The notes beneath the pieces are model-generated. The model searched no databases. It saw only the letters and a program-made list of their open reading frames with translations, and was not told the origin of the DNA. From Paratractidigestivibacter sp003150175 (lineage in GTDB: Bacteria > Actinomycetota > Coriobacteriia > Coriobacteriales > Atopobiaceae): a stretch of 42,328 nucleotides of DNA. Position 1 is the first letter of the stretch. Every line of letters begins with the position of its first letter. The stretch lies in the NCBI RefSeq assembly GCF_964283195.1, contig NZ_CAXYLH010000015.1, one strand, 5' to 3'. Made by a program: the position numbers and the translations under genes. Positions 1 through 9,157 of the stretch are shown in pieces.

Positions 1-50
1 CGAGGCTCATGTCGGCCGCGGGCTAGCCGCGGCCGGCGGCGGTTGCGAAT

Positions 51-182
51 TTACACACCGATTTGGACTTGACCTTCCTTAAGGGCCAATGAGCTGCTCG
101 CCTTCGGGCTGCAGCCGTTTTCGATCTGGCGATCCCAATACGAGAGCACCTCATACATGGATGGCTTGATCGACGGCATCAT
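51..182 (-). CDS. doubtful small ORF, hypothetical protein
   Basis: A 43-residue frame starting with two consecutive ATG codons; it contains the stretch MYEVLSYWDRQIENG and ends IGV-stop. The composition looks protein-like (aromatic and charged residues mixed), but no ribosome binding site is visible upstream and I recognise no family. It overlaps the plus-strand frame at 157-405, so at most one of the two is likely real. It could be the remnant of a longer gene. Low confidence. Confidence 0.15.
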   Translation of the reverse strand: MMPSIKPSMYEVLSYWDRQIENGCSPKASSSLALKEGQVQIGV

Positions 183-405
183 CCGGCCAAGACTCGGGCT
201 CGGTGCGCATCGGCCACGGCTGGAGCGCAGGTCACTCGAGCTCGCACGGCGAGAAGCGCTTCTTTCCGAGCTCGACGCCATCGATGGACTGAGCTGGGGC
301 GTTTCCGAAAGAGCACCACGGGTAATTAAGGCCCAAGAAGACGTCGAAGAGGCAAAGGAACGCCTGGCCTGGGCGGAGCGTCACCTGAAGAGATCATCGA
401 GATAG
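157..405 (+). CDS. doubtful small ORF, helical hypothetical protein
   Basis: An 82-residue frame whose second half is strongly charged and helical in character (EDVEEAKERLAWAERHLKR near the end), as in a short coiled coil. Only a weak GAGAG lies upstream of the ATG. No family is recognised. A strong hairpin follows at 464-508, which would suit a terminator for a plus-strand gene. It may be a gene fragment. Low confidence. Confidence 0.2.
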   Translation: MDGLIDGIIRPRLGLGAHRPRLERRSLELARREALLSELDAIDGLSWGVSERAPRVIKAQEDVEEAKERLAWAERHLKRSSR

Positions 406-463
406 CGGTGGTGTTTACCAAGGCAGCAAGCAGGGGGGCGAGCAAGACAAGAAGTGCGAGTCT

Positions 464-508
464 GTCGCCGGGCGCGAAAGCAATCCCATAGCTTTTGCGC
501 CCGGCGAC
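464..508. terminator. strong hairpin, possible bidirectional terminator
   Basis: Two 18-nt arms (464-481 and 491-508) pair with one mismatch around a 9-nt loop; the outer part is GTCGCCGGGCGC pairing with GCGCCCGGCGAC. No T-run follows, so calling it a terminator is inference from stem strength and position. It lies between the doubtful left-edge frames and the repeat array at 546-766. Confidence 0.4.
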
Positions 509-545
509 TTCGCGGGCCCTTGGCACGGCCGAGGTTGCTTCAGTT

Positions 546-766
546 GCGCAGAAATCGCCGCGCCCAGCTTTGGGGAGGGCCTCGCTGCGCAGAAATCGAC
601 ATGCCCAGCTCCGGGGGCGCAGAAATCGCCACGCCCAGCCCAAGTTAATGAGCTGGGCTCTGGGCTTTCTGCGCGGTTAGTCAAATTGGTGAGCTGAGCA
701 CAGGGATTTCTGCGCGACGAAAATCGGTGGCAGGTCTTCTAGAGCTGGTAGCAAGTAATTCTGCGC
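546..766. repeat. intergenic inverted repeat array, GCGCAGAAATC family
   Basis: Three plus-oriented units begin GCGCAGAAATCG at 546, 587 and 617 and run into a GCCCAGC word. Three facing units (CTGCGC ends) have their 5' ends on the minus strand at 674, 715 and 766. Spacings are 41 and 30, then 41 and 51 bp, close to whole helical turns. The array fills much of the gap beyond the ftsW stop. The remainder of 406-935 shows no gene, RNA or promoter that I can support. Confidence 0.7.
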
Positions 767-935
767 AGATGAGCTGAGAAAAACCCTAATAAAGCCACCA
801 AACCCTCGACGGTCATCTGCGCCGTAAGTGCTCGCGCCCCGCGCACGCCTATGAGAGCAAGAAGCCCGCGATCCCCGCTGTCTCACGGCGCCGATCAGCA
901 GTCCCGCGGCGTGCAGTTTGCGGCCACGCGCGCGG

Positions 936-2618
936 CTAGCGGCCGCGGCGCTCCGGACGTCCGCCTCGGCCGCGGTCGGTGCGGAGGCGTGCCGCGGGGT
1001 CGTCGTTGAGATTGATCCGCTCATAGCCGCCGGCGGGGTGGCCGTAGCCACCTGAGTTCCGCGAGCCGGTGCTCGTCCGGTGGCCATAGCCGCCCGACGG
1101 CCTCCTGTCGTCGCGGCCCCGCTGCCGCGAGGTCTGGCGACCGCCGCCGACCACCGTGAAGCCCCCGCGCGGCCCAGAACCGTCGCCGCCGAGACCCCGG
1201 TCTCCGCGTGCCCCCTGCCAGCCGTCGAAGCCCTGGCCGCCGTCGCCCATCGCGCCGCCGCGCGCCGCGCGACCGCCCATGCGCTCGGAGCGCGGCGTGA
1301 CCTCGCCGACGAACGAGAGACCCGGGTCGCCTTCGCCGCCGTCGCGCATGCGCCAGCCGCGCCTGCGCTCGTCGTGCTCGGTCTCGGGCAGCCTCGAGCT
1401 CCTCGACACGGACACCAGCACGCCCACGATCATGATGCAGCTCATGATCGAGGAGCCTCCGTAGCTCAAGAACGGCAGGGGCTTGCCCGACAGCGGCACC
1501 AGGCCGATAACGCCGCAGATGTTGACGAGCAGCTGGAAGATGATGAGCGACGTGCACCCGCAGGCGATGAGCCTGCCGGCGAGATCGGGGGCGTAGCGCG
1601 CGATGCGGAAGCCGGCCCATGCGAACACCGCGAAGCCGACGAGCACGCCGACGGTGCCCACAAGCCCGCACTCCTCGCCGATGACGGCGAAGATGAAGTC
1701 GTTGTGGGCCATCGGCAAATAGGCGTACTTCTGCTTCGAGAAGCCGATACCCACGCCGAACAGGCCGCCGGACCCGAAAGCATAGAAGCCCTGGATGATC
1801 TGATAGGACTCGCCGAGCTCGTCTTGCCAGGGATCGAGGAAGGTCGTGATGCGCGAGAGCGAGTAGTCCTGCGAGACCGAGAGCACCAAGAAGAACGCGC
1901 CAACGACGGCGATGCTCACCAGCAGCACTTTCCAGTTGAAGCCCGCGACGAAGAGCATCGCGACGACCGCGACGAGGATGATGAGGGTGGAGCCCTTGTC
2001 GGGCTGCTTGATGATGAGCGCCAGCGGAACGACGATGCCGACCAGGACGAGCTTGGCGAGCTCGATCGAGTCGACGTCGCGGTCGACATAGTAGCGCTGC
2101 ATGAGCGCGGCGCCGACGACGATCAACGCGATCTTGGCGAACTCCGAGGGCTGGAGCTGGAAGCTCCCGAGCTTGATCCAGCGGGAGGCTCCAAGAGCGC
2201 TGCCCGAAAATCCCGGGACGAACACCAGGATGAGCAAGATGATGACGACCGCCTCGAGCGCCACGAGGTGATCGCGAGAAAGCAGGTGGTAGTCCATGCG
2301 CGCGATGACCACAGCGAGGCCCACCCCGATGGCAGCGAAGAGGAGCTGCCTTTTGAGGTAGAACGCGGCATCGTAGTCGCAGCTCTTGTCCGCAAGAGCG
2401 GTGACCGACGACGCCGAGTAGATCATGAGCATGCCGAAGCACACGAGGATCGCGGTCACGGCGAGCAGCACGATACGCGGCTTCATGAAGCGCTCGGGCA
2501 CGCCGAAGATCTGCTTGTCGCGGCCGGCCTCGCGGCGGCGCTCCGCGCGAACGGCGGCAGACGACCCCATCTGACGGGCCGACCCCCCAAAGAGGAAGTC
2601 GGGCAGCTGGGCGCGCAC
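936..2618 (-). CDS. ftsW: FtsW, SEDS-family division peptidoglycan polymerase
   Basis: FtsW polymerises septal peptidoglycan from lipid II together with the class B penicillin-binding protein (FtsI here). The protein has about 560 residues with multiple hydrophobic segments, from MKPRIVLLAVTAILVCF near residue 45 to about 430. The SEDS signature PLPFLSYGGSS lies near the last membrane segments. The GTG start is only 3 nt past the murD stop, so expression is coupled to murD. The last 130 or so residues are a Gly/Arg/Asp-rich, probably disordered tail (GGYGH repeats) absent from ordinary FtsW proteins of about 400 residues. It closes the cluster here: no murG or murC follows. Identity is secure; the exact N-terminus is less so, since an ATG lies about 44 codons downstream. 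Confidence 0.93.
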   Translation of the reverse strand: MRAQLPDFLFGGSARQMGSSAAVRAERRREAGRDKQIFGVPERFMKPRIVLLAVTAILVCFGMLMIYSASSVTALADKSCDYDAAFYLKRQLLFAAIGVGLAVVIARMDYHLLSRDHLVALEAVVIILLILVFVPGFSGSALGASRWIKLGSFQLQPSEFAKIALIVVGAALMQRYYVDRDVDSIELAKLVLVGIVVPLALIIKQPDKGSTLIILVAVVAMLFVAGFNWKVLLVSIAVVGAFFLVLSVSQDYSLSRITTFLDPWQDELGESYQIIQGFYAFGSGGLFGVGIGFSKQKYAYLPMAHNDFIFAVIGEECGLVGTVGVLVGFAVFAWAGFRIARYAPDLAGRLIACGCTSLIIFQLLVNICGVIGLVPLSGKPLPFLSYGGSSIMSCIMIVGVLVSVSRSSRLPETEHDERRRGWRMRDGGEGDPGLSFVGEVTPRSERMGGRAARGGAMGDGGQGFDGWQGARGDRGLGGDGSGPRGGFTVVGGGRQTSRQRGRDDRRPSGGYGHRTSTGSRNSGGYGHPAGGYERINLNDDPAARLRTDRGRGGRPERRGR

Positions 2619-2621
2619 GGG

Positions 2622-4037
2622 CTACTCCCCCCTCGCGGCCAGCTCGGCCACGAGGGACTTGAAGAGGCGGCCGCGCTCGGCCATGTTCTTGAACTCGTCG
2701 AACGACGAGCACGCAGGCGAGAGGAGCACGGTGTTGCCGGGCACGGCCGCCGCCACGGCGGCATCAAAGGCGTCGCGCAGGTGGTCGGCACGAACAACGC
2801 GCAGGTCAGAGGAAGTCTTCTTTGCCTCGGCCTCGAGCGCGTCGGCGATGCGCGGGCCCGCCGCGCCGAAGCAGACGGCGACGCGGGCCTCACGGCAGCA
2901 GGCCTCGGCGAGGCTCGTGAGATCAGTGCCCTTGTCGTGGCCGCCGAGCATCACGACAATGGACTTGGGCGCGAAGGCGGTGAGGGCCTTCTCGACCGAG
3001 TCGGTGTTCGTGGCCTTGGAGTCGTTGACGAAGTGCACGCCCGTGACCTCGCCACAGGGCTCGATGCGGTGCTCGATGGGGTTGAACCCCGTGAGCCCGC
3101 GCGCCACGACAGCCTCGTCGACCCCCACGAACAGCGCGAGCGCGGAGGCCGCGAGGGCGTTCTCCCAGTTGTGGCTTCCGCGAATCCTCAGGTTGTCGAC
3201 GCAGCCGAGGTCGTGCTCGACGCCGCCTAGGCGGACGACGAGCTCGCCGCCGCGGACAAACGCCGCGTCGGGGCCGCCCAGCTCGCGCTCGATGGAGAGC
3301 TCGCACACACGCAGGCCACGCCCCGAGCAGCGGACCGCGACGTCGCGGCACCAGTCATCGTCCATGGACACGACGGCGAGGTCGCCCGCCCCCATATTGG
3401 CGAAGATCTTTTCCTTTGCGGCGGCGTAGGCCTCCATGGAGCCGTGCCACTCGATGTGGTCGGGCGTGATGTTAAGCAAGACCGCTGCGCGCGGGTGAAG
3501 CCGCGAGGTCTCCGCGAGCTGGAAGCTCGAGAGCTCCGCCACGAGCCAGCCGCCCTCGGGGCGGCCCGCCACCTCGCCGATGCAGAGGACGCCGATGTTG
3601 CCCACGGACTCGGCGGCGCGGCCGTCCTCGTGGAGCAGGTGCGTGGTGAGGGAGGTCGTGGTGGTCTTGCCGTTCGTTCCTGTCACGGCGAGCCACCTCT
3701 GAGGGCTCTCTCGGAACGCGAGCTCCGGCTCGCCGATGATCTCGTCACTCGCCGCCGCAGCGGAGGCGAAGAAGGCGCTCGGCTCAGGGATCCCAGGCGA
3801 GGCGATGGCGAGATCGTAGTGTCCCTCGACCTCTTCGGTCCCCAGGACGCAGCGGACGCCCGCCTCCTCGAGGGCGCGGGTGGCGTCGCTCCGTTCGGAA
3901 CGCGCTCCGCCGTAGAGCGTGACGGAGTCGACGCGGCCGGCGGGCAGGCCCGTGAGGTAACGGCAGATCCCCTCCCCCGTCTTTCCGATGCCGAGGACGA
4001 GGACGTCGCCGAGTTTGTCCGTGTTCTTGCAGGTCAT
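2622..4037 (-). CDS. murD: MurD, UDP-N-acetylmuramoylalanine--D-glutamate ligase
   Basis: Cytoplasmic ATP-dependent ligase adding D-glutamate to UDP-MurNAc-L-Ala. The 471-residue length fits the family. The N-terminal Rossmann part carries VLVLGIGKTGEGICRYL, the central domain the Mur ligase P-loop VTGTNGKTTTT, and the C-terminal domain LGGHDKGTDL. Start is the ATG at 4037, with an AAGAG-like site in front. A 98-nt spacer separates it from mraY upstream and 3 nt from ftsW downstream, so it is inside the wall operon. Confidence 0.95.
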   Translation of the reverse strand: MTCKNTDKLGDVLVLGIGKTGEGICRYLTGLPAGRVDSVTLYGGARSERSDATRALEEAGVRCVLGTEEVEGHYDLAIASPGIPEPSAFFASAAAASDEIIGEPELAFRESPQRWLAVTGTNGKTTTTSLTTHLLHEDGRAAESVGNIGVLCIGEVAGRPEGGWLVAELSSFQLAETSRLHPRAAVLLNITPDHIEWHGSMEAYAAAKEKIFANMGAGDLAVVSMDDDWCRDVAVRCSGRGLRVCELSIERELGGPDAAFVRGGELVVRLGGVEHDLGCVDNLRIRGSHNWENALAASALALFVGVDEAVVARGLTGFNPIEHRIEPCGEVTGVHFVNDSKATNTDSVEKALTAFAPKSIVVMLGGHDKGTDLTSLAEACCREARVAVCFGAAGPRIADALEAEAKKTSSDLRVVRADHLRDAFDAAVAAAVPGNTVLLSPACSSFDEFKNMAERGRLFKSLVAELAARGE

Positions 4038-4135
4038 GCTCTTGAGCTTTCTCTTGCCATGCGTTGCGGTGCGGTTGGTGCGATGGAGGAGCTGCGAGAG
4101 GCTAAGCGGCGAGGCCCCCGCTTAGCCCCCGGGCC

Positions 4136-5164
4136 CTAGCCGAGCTGGAAGTAAAGCGCGAAGCCGAGGGTCGCGAAGGCCGCCGAGACGATCCAAAAGC
4201 GGGTGACGACCTTGTTCTCCGCCCAGCCCTTCTTCTCGAAGTGGTGATGGATCGGGCTCATGAGGAACACGCGCTTGCCCGTGGTCTTGAAGCTCGCGAC
4301 CTGGATGATGACGCTCAGGGCCTCGCAGACGAAGAGCCCGCCCATGATGAGCGAGGTGATCTCGGTCTTGGTGAGGATGGCCAGGGCCGCGAGGGCGGCG
4401 CCCAGGGCCAGCGAGCCGGTGTCGCCCATGAAGATAGACGCCGGGTTGCAGTTGTGCCAGAGGAAGCCGACGCAGGCGCCCGCGATGGAGGCGGCGAAGA
4501 TGGCGAGGTTGATCTCGTCGTAGCGGTAGGCGACCATGGCCATCATGAGCATGACGACCATGACGCAGCCGCCCGCAAGTCCGTCGAGGCCGTCGGTGAG
4601 GTTGACCGAGTTCGAGAGGCCCGCCATGAGGAAGAACACGAACACGAGGTAGAGCCAAGGGATCTGGATCCCGCCGGCGATGGGCAGCGTCGTGGTGAGG
4701 ACGCCGAGGTCGATGGCGGCGCCTCCCGGGAAGCGCACGACGGCGTCGATGCCGACCCAGTTGACGGCCGCCAGGCAGAACACGACCGAGATCGTGATCA
4801 GCCCCGCCATCTTCTGCGACGGGGTGAGGCCGAGCGAGCGTTTGTGGGCGACCGACTCGATATCGTCGAGGAGCCCCAGCGAGCCCGTGACGAGCATGGC
4901 CAGCACGGCGAGGATCAGGTCGGGCGTCCACTTGGCGAAGAGCGCGACCGTGATGACCACGCCGGTCAGCATGATGACGCCGCCCATGGTGGGCGTGCCC
5001 TGCTTGACGAGGTGGCTCTGCGGGCCGTCGGCGCGGATCTGCTGGCCGATGCCGTCCTTCTTCATGAGGCGGATAAAGAAGGGCATGGCGAGGCACGTGA
5101 TTGCCGCGGCCACGGCGATGGAAAGGAACACCTGGTAGGTTGGGTAAGCGGGATTGCCGATCAT
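4136..5164 (-). CDS. mraY: MraY, phospho-MurNAc-pentapeptide translocase
   Basis: Integral membrane enzyme transferring phospho-MurNAc-pentapeptide to undecaprenyl phosphate to make lipid I. At 342 residues it is of typical length with about ten hydrophobic segments. Seen motifs: QGTPTMGGV near residue 75, LLDDIES near 98, NLTDGLDGLAGG near 190 and the histidine loop PIHHHFEKKGW near 305. The ATG is immediately after the murF stop with no spacer, so translation is probably coupled. Position between murF and murD is the classical dcw order. Confidence 0.96.
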   Translation of the reverse strand: MIGNPAYPTYQVFLSIAVAAAITCLAMPFFIRLMKKDGIGQQIRADGPQSHLVKQGTPTMGGVIMLTGVVITVALFAKWTPDLILAVLAMLVTGSLGLLDDIESVAHKRSLGLTPSQKMAGLITISVVFCLAAVNWVGIDAVVRFPGGAAIDLGVLTTTLPIAGGIQIPWLYLVFVFFLMAGLSNSVNLTDGLDGLAGGCVMVVMLMMAMVAYRYDEINLAIFAASIAGACVGFLWHNCNPASIFMGDTGSLALGAALAALAILTKTEITSLIMGGLFVCEALSVIIQVASFKTTGKRVFLMSPIHHHFEKKGWAENKVVTRFWIVSAAFATLGFALYFQLG

Positions 5165-6613
5165 TTAAGCCAGAACCTCCTTGGCAAAGCGGTCGAGGCC
5201 CTCGGAGCGCGAGGCCTTGACGAGGACGAGATCACCGGCGGCGAGCACCGGCTTGAGCGCCGCGACGGCGTCGTCGACCGTGGCGAAGCGGTGGACGGCG
5301 TCCTCCGAGGCGCCCATCGTGCAGGCAGCCTCGGCCATGACGTCGGCGAGGTGCCCTCCGATGAAGACGAGCATGTCGAGCCCCTTGGCCGCGGCGTAGG
5401 CGCCGGTATAGCCGTGGAGCTTCTCCTCCTCGGCGCCGAGCTCGCCCATCTGGCCGAGGACGGCGACGCGGCGGCCGTCGCAGGCCATCGTCGCGAGGAT
5501 GTCGAGCGAGGACGCCATCGAGTTCGGCGCGGCGTTGTAGGAGTCGTCGATCACGCGGACCCCGCGGGAAGAAGCGCGCACGTCGAGGCGAAGCGCAGTG
5601 TGCTCCATGCGCTCGATGGCCTCCGCGGCGGCGTCGCGGTCGGCGCCCGCGCGCCAGATCAGCGCGAGCGCGATGAGGAAGTCGTCGACCACCTTGCGGC
5701 CCGGGAGGTTCAGCTTGACCTCGCGGGCCCAGCCGTCGGCGCAGCGGACGGTGAAGGAGGGCAGGCCCTCGGAGTCCAGGCTCAAGCCCTCGGCGCGGAC
5801 GGCATCGCCCTCTCGGCCGCCCACAAGCTCGACTGCGACGCCCGCGGGGCGCGCGAAGCCGTCGGCGATGAAGGCCGTGAGGTCGCAGGCGGACGGCATG
5901 ACGAGCGTCCGCTCGACGCCGCCCGCAGCCGTCGAGGCGTCGCGCATCCGCGCGCAGACCTCGGCCTTGGCGCGCGCGATGTTCTCCCGGCTGCCGAGGA
6001 TGCCGATGTGGGAGGTGCCGATGGTGGTCACGCAGGCGAGCGCCGGCGAGCACGCGCCCGCCAGGCGGCTGATCTCGCCGGGGTGGTTCATGCCGAGCTC
6101 GCAGACGACGACCTCGGAGTCCTCCGGGGCGGCGAGCAGCGTGAGCGGCATGCCGATGAGGTTATTGAGGTTGCCGACGGTGGCATGGGTCCGTCGGGTG
6201 GCGCCGAAGCCGGCGCGCAGCATGTCCTTCGTGGTGGTCTTGCCCACCGAGCCCGTGACGCCGACGACGAGCCACTCGGGATGGCGGCGGCGCTGCTCGG
6301 CGGCGAGGGCGAGGAGGAACGCCTCGCAGTCGTCGTCCTTCGCGCGCAGCACGGAGGCGCCGGCGCGGGCGCAGGCGTCGAGCACGTCGGGCTCGACCTC
6401 GGCGGAAGCGACCACGACGGCCGCGCCGGCCTCGGCCGCGCGGGCAAGGTAGGCGTTGCCGTCGACCTTCTCGCCGGCGAAGGCGACGAAGACGGCGCCC
6501 TCCTTCGCTCGCCGTGAGTCGATCACGACGTCGCCGGCGACGGCGCGGTCCCCCTCCGAAAGAAGCGCCGCGCCCGTGGCGGCGGCCATGTCTGTGGGGT
6601 TGATGCGGATCAT
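5165..6613 (-). CDS. murF: MurF, UDP-MurNAc-tripeptide--D-Ala-D-Ala ligase
   Basis: Cytoplasmic ligase adding D-Ala-D-Ala to the UDP-MurNAc tripeptide, the last soluble precursor step. The 482-residue chain has an N-terminal substrate domain (SRRAKEGAVFVAFAGEKVDG near 33), the P-loop VTGSVGKTTTKDM near 118 and DDSYNAAPNSM near 355. DDSYNAAPNSM and the GELGAEE loop separate MurF from MurE. It starts 7 nt after the ftsI stop; the murE gene that commonly sits in this gap in other bacteria is absent. Confidence 0.95.
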   Translation of the reverse strand: MIRINPTDMAAATGAALLSEGDRAVAGDVVIDSRRAKEGAVFVAFAGEKVDGNAYLARAAEAGAAVVVASAEVEPDVLDACARAGASVLRAKDDDCEAFLLALAAEQRRRHPEWLVVGVTGSVGKTTTKDMLRAGFGATRRTHATVGNLNNLIGMPLTLLAAPEDSEVVVCELGMNHPGEISRLAGACSPALACVTTIGTSHIGILGSRENIARAKAEVCARMRDASTAAGGVERTLVMPSACDLTAFIADGFARPAGVAVELVGGREGDAVRAEGLSLDSEGLPSFTVRCADGWAREVKLNLPGRKVVDDFLIALALIWRAGADRDAAAEAIERMEHTALRLDVRASSRGVRVIDDSYNAAPNSMASSLDILATMACDGRRVAVLGQMGELGAEEEKLHGYTGAYAAAKGLDMLVFIGGHLADVMAEAACTMGASEDAVHRFATVDDAVAALKPVLAAGDLVLVKASRSEGLDRFAKEVLA

Positions 6614-6620
6614 GCCACTC

Positions 6621-8456
6621 CTAACTAGCGCTGGGCGCGATGCCCAGGATGGTGACGGACTGCTCCATGACGTCGCGGAACACGTTCGCGGCGGAGTCTG
6701 ACGCGAGGTACGGGATGCCGTTCAGGCCCACGTAAACGAGCACCTGCGGATCTTCGGCGTTCGCGAATCCGCACAACGAGGCGACGAAGTGGGCCTCTTT
6801 GTAGCCGCCGTTCTCGTCGGCCTGCTCACCGGTGCCGGTCTTGCCGGCGATGTCGTAGCCCCCGATGGCGCCGTTGACGCCGGTGCCGTCGGTCATGACG
6901 GCGCGCATCATCTCGGTCTCCGCGTCGGCGGTCTGCTTGCTTATGATGCGTTCGCCGACCGGCCAGTCGACCTCATCGCCGCCCTTGGACACAAGGAAAT
7001 GCGGCGTTGTGGGGACTCCGTCGTTGGCGACGGCGCCGAACGCGCGGACGATCTGGACGAGCGGGATGGCGAGCGACTGGCCGAACGCCATGGAGCCCGC
7101 GGTCGAGCCGTCGTAGTCGTCGTAGCCCCTGACGATTCCCGCCGCCTCGCCGGGGAAGTCGATGCCCGTTTTTTGGCCGATGCCGAATTTCTGGACCCCG
7201 TCGGCGAAATTCTTCGAGCCGATGACGTTCTGCACGTAGTAGGCCATGGCGACGTTGGAGGACTTGGCCAGCGCCTGCTCGACCGTCATGTCCTCGGAGT
7301 AGTCGCGGTTGTCGTCGTCGTGCACGACGTCGTCGCCGACGAGGACCTCGGCGGGGATGTTGAAGGTGGTGTCCTTGGTGAGGGTCCCGGTCTCGAGGCC
7401 GATGGAGGTCGTGAGGACCTTGAAGACCGAGCCGGGCTCGAACGAGTCGCTCACGAGCTTGAGGTTGAGCGCCGAGGCGTCGGCGAGGTTCGAGAAGTCG
7501 GGCAGCGGGGTCGAGGCAGCGGCGTAGACCTCGCCGGTCTTCGGGTCGGTAACCATGACCGAGCCCGACTCCGCCTCGTAGGTCTTGGCCCCCTCCGAGA
7601 TGATGGACTCGCACTCCTCCTGCAGGTCGATGTCGATGGAGAGCACGATGTCGGTGCCGTTGCGCGCCGCGATGGTGTCCGACACGCCGCCGGCGATGGG
7701 CGTGCCGTTGCGGCTCGCCTCGTAGACGCGCTGGCCATCACTGCCCTTGAGGACGTCGTCGTAGTAGTACTCGAGGCCCGAGAGCGCGGCGCCGTCTTGG
7801 TTCACATAACCGAGGATCTGAGCGCAGGTCGTCCCGTAGGGGTAGACGCGCTTGGTGTTCGACTCGTAGTAGACGCCCGAGAGGCCCTTGTCCGAGAGCT
7901 CCTGCGCCACCTGGTCAGCCTTCGAGACGTCGACGCGCTTCGAGAGGTACGCGTAGCGGGTGCCCGTGCGGGTCAGCGCCTCCAGATAGGTATCGCGGTC
8001 GCCGCCGAGGACCTCGACGAGCACGTCCGCGATGTCGTCCGCGGCGCCGTCGGTCGTCTGGGAGGTCTTGCCCTTCTCGTTCTTGACGGTCTTCATGACC
8101 GTCGTCGGGTCGCAGACGATGTCCTTGCAGTCGACGCTGATGGCAAGGACGTTGCCGTTGCGGTCGTAGATGGTGCCGCGCTTGGCGTTCAGGGTGACGA
8201 CGTTCGTCCGGCGGTCCTCGGCACGCTTGGCGAGCCTGGGCCCGTCGACGACCTGGATGTAGACGAGCCGGAGGAACACGATGACGAAGGCCGCGGCGGC
8301 CAGGGCGATGAGTATGCGCATCCTCCCCTCGCCCGTCCCCATATTGGGGCCGTCCGAGGTTCTTCTGCCGTAACGCGAACGCGAGGCCTCGTCATACGAG
8401 GCCTCGGGGGCGCGCGACCCGCTTTCGCGGCGATATGAACCGTTATCTCTTCTCAC
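6621..8456 (-). CDS. ftsI: FtsI/PBP2-type class B penicillin-binding protein
   Basis: Transpeptidase that cross-links septal peptidoglycan with FtsW. The 611-residue chain has a basic, Ser/Arg-rich cytoplasmic head of about 45 residues, one membrane anchor (LIALAAAAFVIVFLRLVYI), a pedestal domain, then the transpeptidase. Active-site motifs are seen in order: SVFK (SxxK), SSN (SxN) and KTGTG (KTG). I place the start at a GTG at 8456, 11 nt after the ftsL stop; the site in front is weak, and a downstream ATG just before the anchor is the alternative. Part of the continuous minus-strand wall operon. Confidence 0.93.
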   Translation of the reverse strand: MRRDNGSYRRESGSRAPEASYDEASRSRYGRRTSDGPNMGTGEGRMRILIALAAAAFVIVFLRLVYIQVVDGPRLAKRAEDRRTNVVTLNAKRGTIYDRNGNVLAISVDCKDIVCDPTTVMKTVKNEKGKTSQTTDGAADDIADVLVEVLGGDRDTYLEALTRTGTRYAYLSKRVDVSKADQVAQELSDKGLSGVYYESNTKRVYPYGTTCAQILGYVNQDGAALSGLEYYYDDVLKGSDGQRVYEASRNGTPIAGGVSDTIAARNGTDIVLSIDIDLQEECESIISEGAKTYEAESGSVMVTDPKTGEVYAAASTPLPDFSNLADASALNLKLVSDSFEPGSVFKVLTTSIGLETGTLTKDTTFNIPAEVLVGDDVVHDDDNRDYSEDMTVEQALAKSSNVAMAYYVQNVIGSKNFADGVQKFGIGQKTGIDFPGEAAGIVRGYDDYDGSTAGSMAFGQSLAIPLVQIVRAFGAVANDGVPTTPHFLVSKGGDEVDWPVGERIISKQTADAETEMMRAVMTDGTGVNGAIGGYDIAGKTGTGEQADENGGYKEAHFVASLCGFANAEDPQVLVYVGLNGIPYLASDSAANVFRDVMEQSVTILGIAPSAS

Positions 8457-8467
8457 AAGGAAGAAGT

Positions 8468-9157
8468 CTACGACAGGGAACCGTCCGCGACGGCCGCGTC
8501 CGCAGACTGCGCAGCATCACCAAAAGCCGTCGCGGCCTGCTGGGAGCCGTCGGCGGAGCCGAGGGCCGCCTCGATCGCGGACGCGATCCCGGAGGCGTCG
8601 GTGTCGTTGGGGTCGCCGGAACGCTCCGCCGCGGCGGAGGCCTCCTGCTGCTGGGCGGCGGCTACCGCCGACTCGGCCTGGGCCTGCTGCTCGGCTGCGG
8701 CCTGGGCGGCCTGAGCGGCCTCCTGCTCGGCGCGCTCGGCCTCCGCCGCGGCTCCGACCTTGACGGTCATCGCGTCGTTGGAGAGCGACATCCCGTAGTT
8801 CTGGGTGGCGATGCGCGAGATCCGGGAGTTGCTGGAAAGAACGGCGCGCTCGATCTTGAGGTCGTCGTTCAGGTTCTTGGCGTCGGTGACCTCCGAGCGC
8901 AGGCTGGAGTTGGCTGCCAGCGCGGAGACCGCGGCGGAGCTCAGGCCCACGCGGACGAGGCCGAGGGTGATGATGGCCGCGGCGATGATGAGCACATGGC
9001 AGACGCTCGCCACGAACTCGTGGGAAACCCCGCGGCGGGCGCGGGCGTCGAGGCCTCCGCCGGGAAGCACCTCGAACGAGGTCTCCCGCGACCGCTCCTC
9101 GAGGGCCCCCGCCCCCGCGTAGTTCATGTTGAGAGCCTCGGAGCCCTGGTACCTCAT
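8468..9157 (-). CDS. ftsL: FtsL-like bitopic division protein
   Basis: Small division protein expected to bridge FtsW/FtsI. It has 229 residues from the ATG at 9157, preceded by CACGAGGACGTC; an ATG 30 nt further in is also possible. A cytoplasmic head of about 60 residues is followed by one membrane segment (HVLIIAAAIITLGLVRVGLS), a periplasmic coiled-coil-like stretch (LRSEVTDAKNLNDDLKIERA), then an Ala/Gln-rich low-complexity tail. Sequence identity to known FtsL cannot be judged by eye. The call rests on topology and on the position between rsmH and ftsI. The tail is longer than in usual FtsL proteins of about 100-120 residues. Confidence 0.75.
   Translation of the reverse strand: MRYQGSEALNMNYAGAGALEERSRETSFEVLPGGGLDARARRGVSHEFVASVCHVLIIAAAIITLGLVRVGLSSAAVSALAANSSLRSEVTDAKNLNDDLKIERAVLSSNSRISRIATQNYGMSLSNDAMTVKVGAAAEAERAEQEAAQAAQAAAEQQAQAESAVAAAQQQEASAAAERSGDPNDTDASGIASAIEAALGSADGSQQAATAFGDAAQSADAAVADGSLS

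Noticed and set aside
1080..3230. Very long plus-strand open frame antisense to ftsW and murD
   Set aside because: It is antisense to two genes with intact family motifs; its Arg/Ala/Asp/His-rich composition is typical of a GC-driven shadow frame. The same applies to long plus-strand frames opposite mraY/murF, ftsI, pyrG and glnN.
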